64,000 bases of DNA, taken from Patiria miniata (Eukaryota > Echinodermata > Asteroidea > Valvatida > Asterinidae). This document shows positions 56,626-64,000 of this stretch, in pieces; the first letter of the stretch is position 1; every line of letters begins with the position of its first letter. Position numbers and translations under genes: made by a program. Where the stretch lies: the NCBI RefSeq assembly GCF_015706575.1, contig NW_024037059.1, positions 32,808,129 through 32,872,128 on the forward strand, given 5' to 3'. Under the pieces are notes generated by a model, which had not been told where the DNA came from, did no database searches, and saw only the letters and a list, made by a program, of their open reading frames with translations.

Positions 56626-57761
56626 CTTTCTGGTTGAGGCTCTACGGGACTGGGCTGCAATTGTTGCAGCTCATCGCGAAAGGCCTGCTGAGCAGAGGGA
56701 TCGCATGACAATACCCAGCACGTCAGGTGAAGATCCCCCGGAGCCTGGTGACTGATTCCCGAGCTGGGCTGATAAAGGAGATTGGCCCTCCTCGGTAGAA
56801 TTAGCGGGCGGTGAACCAAGAGTCGGACGAGCCGGGGAAACCACGGCTGGCGGGGCCAGAACGGGGCTATGAGGAGAATTCGGCAATCCTCCTGCTCGAT
56901 CTTGGTCAGCACTCGAGAAATGAGGGAGATAGGTGGGAAGGCGTAGGCCAGTAGGCCGTCCCACCGCACCGATAGTGCATTGGTCTGCCACGCGTTGGGA
57001 TCTGGGCCCCTCGCGCAGTAGATCGGTAGCTGATTGTTCATTCGCGATGCGAATAGGTCCACATGCGGTCGGTCGATTAGTCGGAAGATCGACTGAGCCA
57101 CCTGTGGGAGCAGTGACCACTCTGTCGGGGCGATCCAGCCTCTGGAGAGAGCATCGGCTGTGACGTTCTCTTCCCCCGGGATGTGGACTGCCGACAGTGC
57201 TATCCCGTGATGTATGCACCAGAGGGTGAGATCCCACGTTAGTGCACACAAATGGCCTGACCGAGTGCCACCCTGGTGATTGATGTATGCCACCACTGTG
57301 GCGTTGTCGCATCGTACCAGGACTGCTTGCCCTCTGACGTCCGACTGGAAATGTTTTAGTGCGTTGGTGACTGCCAGCATTTCCAGGACGTTGATGTGGG
57401 ATGATTGATGTGCGGGGCCCCATACGCCCGCGACCTGTCGCGGGTGGAGGGTAGCCCCCCAGCCGTACCCTGACGCGTCGGTTGTGATAAGTACCGACGG
57501 TCGGGGCGGGCGGAAAACGCGGCCCTGCGTTATATTGGCCTCGACTAGCCACCAACGAAGGTGGGGGACTAGCCAAGACGTAGTGGGCACCGGATGGTCG
57601 ATCGGGTGCCAGCGGGGTCTGTAGAAAGACAGCAGGTGAAGTTGAATTGGCCTCATCCTCAGCCTGCAAAAATCCACTAAGTCCACCAGACTGGCCATAA
57701 GGCCCAACAGCCTGAGCCAGGCTCGGGCCGGAGCCACTACCGTCGGGAGGAAGAGGGACAC
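56550..57761 (-). CDS. DIRS RNase H region and C-terminal extension
   Basis: Open for 403 codons. The RNase H domain begins at LITTDASGYGWGA (first Asp), continues with INVLEMLAVTNAL (Glu) and VRCDNATVVAYINHQGGT (Asp) and ends with VTADALSRG (Asp). About 200 further residues follow, including HVDLFASRMNNQLP and GLLAYAFPP, typical of DIRS and related YR elements. It degrades the RNA strand during reverse transcription. Confidence 0.9.
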   Translation of the reverse strand: MSLFLPTVVAPARAWLRLLGLMASLVDLVDFCRLRMRPIQLHLLSFYRPRWHPIDHPVPTTSWLVPHLRWWLVEANITQGRVFRPPRPSVLITTDASGYGWGATLHPRQVAGVWGPAHQSSHINVLEMLAVTNALKHFQSDVRGQAVLVRCDNATVVAYINHQGGTRSGHLCALTWDLTLWCIHHGIALSAVHIPGEENVTADALSRGWIAPTEWSLLPQVAQSIFRLIDRPHVDLFASRMNNQLPIYCARGPDPNAWQTNALSVRWDGLLAYAFPPISLISRVLTKIEQEDCRILLIAPFWPRQPWFPRLVRLLVHRPLILPRRANLLYQPSSGISHQAPGDLHLTCWVLSCDPSAQQAFRDELQQLQPSPVEPQPERCTIADYAISLNGVDGNPFIPPILL

Positions 57762-57848
57762 GCACTGCCGAAGGTTCAGCAGGCGGTCCTCCGATGGACG
57801 GGCCAGTCCCCTGCGAAGATCGAGGGATGCACCTAGAAATGTGGGAAC

Positions 57849-58520
57849 CTAAGAGGGGACTGGATGGGATTTCTTGGTGTTGATGAGAAATCCCAGGTCG
57901 GAAGCAAGGTGCCACGTTAGTTGGAGCGCCGCTTCCGTCTCCCCTCGAGAACGACCCACTACTAGCCAATCGTCGAGGTACATGAATATCATGATCCCTC
58001 GTCGCCGCAGTGCCGCCCCGATCGTCTTCACGATCCGGGTGAACACCCGCGGAGAAGTGGATAGCCCGAACGGGAGCGCCACAAATTCGTACAGTATATT
58101 TTTGTATTGGAAACGTAGGAATTTGCGGTGTTCCGGCCTGATCGGTACGTGAAAGTACGCGTCTTTCAAGTCTATACTGGCCACCCACGCTGGCCTTATG
58201 ATCGATGCAAGAATGGTCCGTAACGTTTCCATGCGGAAACGTTTCGGACGTATGAACTTGTTGAGGGGTTTTAAGTTCAGTATTGGACGCCACATGCCGG
58301 TCTCCTTCTTGGGGGCCAAGAAGAAGGTTGACATGAAACCTGCCCGGGTCCCCCCTTGGGGGACAACACGAACTGCTCTCTTTAGAAGGAGGGCGTCGAT
58401 CTCCCCCTCGAGGGAGAGGTGTTTTGCTGTGTCGGGCGGTACGGGCGTTGTCCGAATAAGCATGTCCGACGGGGGGGGGGGGGGGGGGGGGGGGGGGTGT
58501 CCTCGTAAACTCGAGCGCAT
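57849..58520 (-). CDS. DIRS reverse transcriptase
   Basis: The fingers and palm are clear: FFLAPKKETGMWRPILNLKP, WVASIDLKDAYFHVPI (catalytic Asp), FVALPFGLSTSPRVFT, and IFMYLDDWLVVG with the YLDD box. It then enters the palm/thumb with LGFLINTKKS. The stretch begins next to a long G/C homopolymer (58468-58497). This enzyme copies element RNA into DNA. Confidence 0.92.
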   Translation of the reverse strand: MRSSLRGHPPPPPPPPPSDMLIRTTPVPPDTAKHLSLEGEIDALLLKRAVRVVPQGGTRAGFMSTFFLAPKKETGMWRPILNLKPLNKFIRPKRFRMETLRTILASIIRPAWVASIDLKDAYFHVPIRPEHRKFLRFQYKNILYEFVALPFGLSTSPRVFTRIVKTIGAALRRRGIMIFMYLDDWLVVGRSRGETEAALQLTWHLASDLGFLINTKKSHPVPS

Positions 58521-60237
58521 AACCGCTGCTGATCGTTTCGAGGATCCACCGGTCGGAAGTCAACTGCACCCAGGACCCCACGTACTCCTGAAGGCGTCCT
58601 CCCACGGGTCCACTGGCGGGAGGCCGCCCGGAGGCGCATAAGTCACTTGCGCCACGCCCCGGTATACCGGGACTGGGCGCACGGAAACCGCGTCCCGACT
58701 GGGGACGCTGTTGTCCGGTATGTGGTTGTGAATAGCGCGGGCCGACCGTCTTATTGGCGCGCCCACGAAATCCACCACGGGCCGCTCTGACCGGGGGGCG
58801 GCGCCGGGGAATGACAAAAGATGGCTGTTTCTTTGTCTTGTCCTCGGTTTTCAGCTCGGCCGGTTTCTTGAGATTTATTTTCTCCGTGGCCTTGAGGCGC
58901 TTTGCCTCAGCCTCCATGGCCTCCTGGAACTTACCAGAAAATAAGTCCGGGCCTGAGAGCGGGAGATCGTCGAGACGCTTTTGTGCTCCCGGTGAAGGGA
59001 GGAAAAGCGCATCTAGCACATTGGTGCGGCGTGACGATGTTGCTAAGGTCGACACTCTAGCAAACTGGTCGAGAGTGGAGCATAGGCCGCGATCGAGGCA
59101 ATGGAGAGCAGCCACCATCATGTCGGCTGGTTTCACCGAATCTTCTTCATATCCCAGGGCCAGGTACTCGGATAGGAGAAGAAGAAAGGACGTTGCACGC
59201 ATACCCATGCGTGCCGCTGAGTCCATTCTACGGGTGACATCCTCCAGCTTTCCACGGGTCTTGTCCGTAAAAGGAACCTTGGATGAAGTTGTCCTTCGGT
59301 CAGCGGCTAGTTTGTCAATGGCCGAGTCCAGCAGGACTGGAGTTGAGAAATATTTCTCAAAATCCCCTGGGGGGAAATGATAATATGAGTCTACGCGTTT
59401 AGCGTAGGCACTCCATGTCTTTGCGTGCATTATTCCGTCGATGTGGTCAACGCACACGCGGTCCAGGGGCATTGTGGGAAAAGCCCGGACCGGTTCTGCC
59501 GTCGGTCCCGATCTCTTCTTGAACGACTGACGCTCAGGAGGAGGAGGTTCGGTACCAGCAGGAAGATTCAGAACTCTGATCATATCCCGTTGGACCAAGC
59601 AGAGTTCGGTCTCAGCCACCGATAGGCGTTGCATGGTGCGGGTCAGTTCGCTCTCGTCCGCCGAATTGTCAGAGTCCGGGGGGCGAGTTGTCAACAGGGA
59701 ATGGGAACCAGGCCCCGGGGGCGAAGCAGCGCCGTCACGGTGTCCCGGTATCGAGCCCCGCTCGGACTCTAGTGACACCGATGGGTGTAAACTAATACCA
59801 GGCGGGGACGCCGGTGCACGGCCCTCCGTGCACGGCATTGTCCGCTGGTCTGTAGTCACCCCACCACGGCCGTGATGACTGGCGTGTGGGGGCTGTAATT
59901 CTGGAGGGGACTCCGGCGCACGGCTAACCGTGTGCAGTATGTCCCTTTGGCCTGGAGTCGGCCAACTGTGACCGTAATCTCCCTGTCGGCCCGACAATGA
60001 GGCCGCGAGGGAGTGAAAAGCCTCCAAAAAATCATCGCATGAAATCGGGTCGCCACCCTTGTGGCGTTTCCCACGGTGTGATCGACCAGATGACTTTACT
60101 AGAACTCGTCGAAGAACGGCGAGAACGGCGGTTCTTTTTCGATTTTTTCTTCTTTGAAGAACGACTCCGAGTAGTTGCCAAGGATTGCGGAGACAAGGGG
60201 ATGCCCGAACAACGAATAAAATCCGATGTAGAGGCAT
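58440..60237 (-). CDS. DIRS gag-like region
   Basis: An open frame of about 600 residues on the minus strand precedes the reverse transcriptase. It has a low-complexity Arg/Pro/Ser-rich N-terminus, a folded-looking middle (WSAYAKRVDSYYHFPPGDFE, SFLLLLSEYLALGYEEDSV, LATSSRRTNVLDALFLP) and a basic tail with GGFRGRANKT. It ends in VQLTSDRWILETISSGY, which is usually the start of DIRS pol. No zinc knuckle was seen. The first initiator is uncertain, and overlapping frames extend to 60562. Confidence 0.75.
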
Positions 60238-60989
60238 GGCCCTCCGAGCGTAACGTTAACGCTCTGGGGGAATCCCAGGGATTCGGCTCTACGCTATCAA
60301 TAGCCCGGGCGGCCGACAGCGCCCCCACGCCGGTAACATAGGCGGGTGCTGTACGGTCGATTAGCCGGCCATATAACAGCCCATCCCCAGGCATCGTGGT
60401 AATCACGGGGCTGGGTGGGCCTGGGTGCACTGAGCGATGGAGGAGTACTTCCTCCGGCTGCGTGTGCCCCGTAGACGGGCCAGGGACAGGCACGGTGCGC
60501 CCCGTAGCGGGGCCACCTTTTGCCGTACGTCCCTTTTTGGGTACTGCCCCGGCGTCAGACAATTTCCTTGTCTTGCCGGTGCGTTTCCCCTTCAGTTGGG
60601 CGGACCCGTGAATATTGACCGAAGACGGTGGGGTTGTACGGCCCCCCGCTTGGTCAACGGGTCAGTCAGCTCCGACAGTCGGCAGTGGCTGAAGGGGCCG
60701 ACTAGGGGACTGCTGCCGCGGTGACGTACCATCACCGGTGCAGTCCCCCGAGAACTCGGGCTTGTCCGGTGGGATGTACGTCCCTCCATTATCGACACAC
60801 CCAGTCCTCCCCAACTTCCTAGATTTACTCATTTCTTACTTCACTTTCACTCAAATACTTCACTAGAACAACTCTACAATAAACACTTTCTCTTTATTTC
60901 TTCGAAATAGCTTTCTCCAAGCAAAAGAGGTACAAATAAAATAGTGAAATTCAGGTCGATTGAAATTCCACGTTATACCTCGCCTGCGG

Positions 60990-61152
60990 CTAAGAGAAAA
61001 AGAGGACGCTAACGTAGTGCGCATGTCACAGGGCGTCGTGGGTAGGACACGTGAGGGCGCTATTGTGTTAAACTCTTAGCAAATTGCCTGCCGGCATAGG
61101 GAACAATGCATATGTAGTATTCGCTCTACAGGTAAGTAGAGTGATGTAGACT
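60990..61152. repeat. DIRS right inverted terminal repeat
   Basis: It matches the reverse complement of 55230-55375. Shared phrases include gaggacgctaacgtagtgcg, acgtgagggcgctattgtgt and gggaacaatgcatatg. The outer end gtagagtgatgtagact at 61136-61152 is complementary to the internal complementary region. Confidence 0.88.
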
Positions 61153-61900
61153 CTCTTACACACATTGTCTCGGTATTATAGTTTCGTTTATGTATTTTTT
61201 TATGGCATAAAAATGGCTACGAAAAGACCGCTTCTTATTATGCGATGACCACTATACACGTCTAACTTGCAACGTGTTTTAAGCCATTGTCAAGGAACTT
61301 ACGACGCTTTCAACACATCGCAGGTTTCGAGAAATGGATTATACGACGTGTCGCGAGTTGCGACATTTTACACGTCGTAACTCGCAGTGCTTCATGAAAT
61401 TGGGTGCAGGTCATGCAGGCTCTGGCAGGCCACTACTAGGGCAGAAATAGTTTTCTTTGTTTGTGCATAAGTCCCATTACTTTCAAGCAGGGTAGAGACC
61501 AAGTATAAAAGTCTGCTGCTTGTGGTTGAGGTGTGGTCATTTTTAGCTGTTCAGCAGGTCGGAGGCACATTTGGGACCTGCCAGACAACTCTACAGACTT
61601 TACAGCCTACATTGGGCAATCCAGATTTGTACAGACGACCATTTTGCTCTGGAGCTCGTATTCTCAAAAATGTAAACCCTCCATCGTACATTAACAGCTT
61701 AATGACAAAAGTAAACACTGTTCGGTGTATGTAGAGCAAAATCCCAATGCAAGAATTAAGCATCACTCACAACCTAGCAATATTAACAAACACTACATCT
61801 AACATGCAAAAAAAACTTCCATCATACCTGAACAGCCCAGTGACAGAATCTAGCAGTATTAACACTCGACAAGGGCTGACTATAGAATGCAAAATGTTAC
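61153..61900. other. Probable intron; possible diverged MITE end
   Basis: 61340-61395 is rich in acgtcg/cgacgt and gagttgcgac/gtaactcgc pairs and ends in atgaaattgggtgcagg, like the right end of the 30.3-30.9 kb MITE. No left end is visible. The rest is AT-rich. Confidence 0.4.
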
Positions 61901-62017
61901 CTGTTACAGCAACTCCTGCCGCTATACCAACAGCTCCATGCACCCCGGCACCTGTGCTTCCACCCACACTCACTTCAGACATGTCAATTAATTCATAGGC
62001 ACTGTCATTACGATTAT
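61901..62017 (-). CDS. Probable host exon of the MADD-like gene
   Basis: The minus strand reads NRNDSAYELIDMSEVSVGGS and TGAGVHGAVGIAAGVAVT before a donor-like CAG|GTAACA at 61901/61900, ending in phase 1. With the acceptor at 62018 the exon joins the 63.4-kb exon in phase (…EEGAIR, then D). An upstream ATG at 62025-62027 is an alternative start. It also joins the 40.2-kb exon in phase, skipping 54.8 kb. The acidic Ser/Asp-rich part followed by a Gly/Ala/Val stretch is not a domain I recognise; assignment to MADD is by position and strand. Confidence 0.5.
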
Positions 62018-62445
62018 CTTCCACCATGGGGAGGAGAATTCACTGTGGATGCAGTAAGTGTACAAGAATTGGCATTAAGACCAATCAGGATGATTTCCAT
62101 GATTTGTGAGTATACATGGCCAAGCCAAACCTATTATGAACCCAGTCAAAACCATATGTGATTTTGGTATAATTTAGGGCAAATTTCTGGTTTATAACAC
62201 TTGAGGCCTACATGATTAGTACTTTTGTTTTCAAACTAACGGTACTTATACTGCACAAGTGATACAAAGAGCAATAAAATCTGATATGCTGAATGGTGGG
62301 TAATTTAACACAAAACAATAACACACCTTAGGTTTGACTACTTTCCCGCTTTCTACTTTTGCTTTAGCCTCCCACTCTCACCCATCATACCCCTATGCAA
62401 GATGTATAGCAATCCCCCAGGCAGGTACGTATCTTTTGTTTAAGC
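62018..62445. other. Probable intron
   Basis: AT-rich unique sequence; nothing recognised. Confidence 0.4.
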
Positions 62446-63039
62446 CAAAAAAAAGTCTCCGGTTTCTGGTATGGAGCTTGCCCCAAAAGTGGTGCGGCGA
62501 CGCGTTTTTTTTTCCCCTACTTTTTTCTTCTTCCCTACTTTTTTCTTCTTCACTACTTTTTTCTTCTTCAAATGTCGGCTGATGTTGCAGATGATGCTTT
62601 GATCCTTCAGAGTGGAGTTTGAGGTGACCATAGTAAGGTCATAAGGCTCGAGAATTCTGCACTCTTTTACGATCTCGAAATTTGGATAGTCAAGACAACA
62701 ATCAGAGAAAACGGTAGTAACATTAGACCATACAGCGACATCGACATTGTGCATGAGCTGCCAGGCTGGTCATTAGTCTGCTCCCTTACATATTGCCCTA
62801 ATTAAAAAGTGTTTACAGGTTCAAGATACACGACCATTGCTCCCTCAGTCTGGCTTCCAGATGCACCATTACAAAATTACAACACCATCTGCAAATGGTG
62901 CCCGACTAAATTTAGTGAAAAATATACGAGTCCAGAGAGGCCACATAAAGCTTATACTCGATCGTAACCCCATCTAAAAACATGTTAAAATTTTTTTATT
63001 TTTTTTGCCGATGCGTGCGCAGACCGGAGACTTTTTTTG
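62446..63039. mobile_element. MITE with GTCTCCGGT termini, copy 2
   Basis: The left end reads AAAAAAAGTCTCCGGTTTCT and the right end ACCGGAGACTTTTTTT, inverted over about 17 bases. 62880-63000 matches the reverse complement of 10310-10415. Three cttttttcttctt units lie at 62517-62570. No transposase. It sits between two exon candidates. Confidence 0.7.
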
Positions 63040-63423
63040 GGGGGGGGGGGGAATTTTGAAAAAGTGCCCAGGTTCTTTGCCTTGGCACTGCAGGAAAAAA
63101 CTTTGTTTTGACCACAGAAGGTTTAATCTAGTGCCATAGTGCTTTTACCTGGTTATCCCAATTCCTGTGACCATCACCAAGCCTTACCTCTTTAGTTTTT
63201 CCCAACACACATTTATTTCTGGTAAACAAAATTCCTCTTTAACAAGTGATATATTGCCTTCAAATGTTAACCATTATGTTGCACTGAGATATAATTGAAA
63301 GCACCGTACAAATTCAAAAGATGGATGAAACTAATTTAGTAAAAACTACTTTTGAAGACAGATTGGATTATCTTCCCCAAAACCTGAGGTATTGTGTAAG
63401 TCTTGAATGGTGTCATTTCTTAC
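63040..63423. other. Probable intron
   Basis: It begins with a G-run (63038-63051). No further structure was recognised. Confidence 0.4.
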
Positions 63424-63489
63424 CTCTGATTGCGCCTTCTTCTGTGCTTGTACTGCTGCTACTCACTACAGAACCTCTTTTCTCCCAAC
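63424..63489 (-). CDS. Probable host exon of the MADD-like gene
   Basis: A 66-base minus-strand exon lies between the acceptor ttttcttttaaag and the donor GAG|GTAAGA. It reads WEKRGSVVSSSSTSTEEGAI followed by R, entering with two bases and ending in phase 1. The Ser/Thr-rich, charged sequence suits a disordered linker such as those between the DENN and C-terminal parts of MADD. The reading rests on splice signals and phase continuity with the 61.9-kb exon, not on a family match. Confidence 0.45.
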
Positions 63490-64000
63490 CTTTAAAAGAA
63501 AATGTATTTATCTATAAATCAGGTTTGTTTATCTCACAAACATTGTTTCACAAACACTAAAGCATTAGTTCATAATTAGTTGTTTAGTGCATATGAAAGG
63601 GACTGTTTAATATTTTGTGCTGAACCCACACACTGGATGAAGTCTGTCTGTGTTTGCATATCTCCTCTTCAGACAAACATGTATGTACATGTATAATATA
63701 CTGTCTGAAAGAAAGCAAGACAGAGGGAACGAAAGATCTCTTGTTTTCCTTAAAAAGGTAATCTTTTGTTGAGAATGCTCCTCGTGGATTGTGTGCTTTT
63801 AGGAGAGTGTTATATGAACAAAAAGAAATAAAATGCCTCGTCTTCCTATGTATATACATGTAATGGTAATGTACAACTGTGTGTCTGTACTGTACATGTA
63901 ATGTGTGTAAATAAAAACAAAAATTGAAGAGGAAAAAAAAGGCTGTCCAAAGGGGAAGTTATATGATGAACACAATCAAACCAACCTGTGTCTAACCATA
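63490..64000. other. Probable intron to the window edge
   Basis: AT-rich, with acatgta-rich patches near 63680 and 63850. Nothing recognised. Confidence 0.4.

Larger units (their letters stand above)
55190..61152 (-). mobile_element. DIRS-type tyrosine-recombinase retrotransposon, nearly whole
   Basis: About 5.96 kb, read on the minus strand: gag-like region, reverse transcriptase, RNase H, tyrosine recombinase, then the internal complementary region. Inverted terminal repeats agree at about 95% over some 145 bases by eye. No target duplication is expected, because DIRS elements integrate by recombinase-mediated circle insertion. It looks young compared with the three other DIRS pieces in the window. 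It has about two or three apparent breaks, one of which may only be miscounting in a long homopolymer. It sits in the presumed intron between the 54.8-kb and 61.9-kb exons. Confidence 0.93.

Noticed and set aside
56671-60237. 1188-codon minus-strand frame across most of the DIRS element
   Set aside because: Only its first half is the gag-like region. The rest overlaps the recognised reverse transcriptase and RNase H in another frame and is low-complexity.

Overview
This 64 kb window looks like non-coding, repeat-rich nuclear DNA of a marine invertebrate animal. It is AT-rich, has no operons, shows only short spliced exons as host coding sequence, and carries an L2-type LINE, DIRS-type tyrosine-recombinase retrotransposons, tRNA-derived SINEs, hAT/P-like MITEs, a Tc1 relic and many hairpin-plus-microsatellite repeats. 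This mix fits an invertebrate deuterostome or a lophotrochozoan; the species cannot be fixed from sequence alone.

Host genes. Four probable exons lie on the minus strand at 63424-63489, 61901-62017, 54847-54923 and 40129-40235. They have good splice signals and coding-like translations. The 40.2 kb exon ([15 protein letters not shown]) matches from memory the C-terminal region of MADD, the DENN/death-domain Rab3 exchange factor, so I infer that one MADD-like gene runs right to left through the right half of the window, with very large introns filled by mobile elements. Weaker minus-strand exon candidates are at 39.2 and 38.2 kb. On the plus strand, a terminal exon at 11396-11648 with a polyadenylation signal at 11863 ends an unrecognised gene, so the two genes would converge.

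Layout. 1-516 is a near-perfect copy of 48893-49409 and is followed by a 500-base gap. 1.2-2.3 kb is a degenerate array of about 185-bp units. 2.5-2.9 kb is a MITE with clean target duplications. 5.3-6.2 kb is a LINE 3' end. 12.3-15.2 kb is a decayed L2 LINE. 15.4-16.7 kb holds unusual GAGTCC/GAGTAC hexamer arrays. 18-20.7 kb holds MITEs. 20.8-21.2 kb is a broken Myb/SANT-like gene. 21.7-25.6 kb has LINE and DIRS relics carrying nested DNA elements. 25.7-33.5 kb is a stack of TIR elements, palindrome MITEs and a tyrosine-recombinase/SGNH-type retroelement relic. 33.9-34.4 kb is a Tc1 transposase relic. 34.8-41.1 kb is mostly tandem and hairpin-ended repeats. 41.5-48.9 kb carries two old DIRS left ends and several MITEs. 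50.2-54.7 kb has a repeat dense in TGACGTCA palindromes, a long-TIR element and another tandem array.

55190-61152 is a nearly whole DIRS element of about 6 kb on the minus strand. It has gag-like, reverse transcriptase, RNase H and tyrosine-recombinase regions, inverted terminal repeats, and an internal complementary region that joins complements of both ends.

The most unusual recurring signals are: eight terminal hairpins, most beside a short microsatellite; arrays of short conserved motifs at 150-230 bp steps in otherwise diverged DNA; and a 144-bp satellite whose every unit carries three nuclear-receptor-type half-sites.
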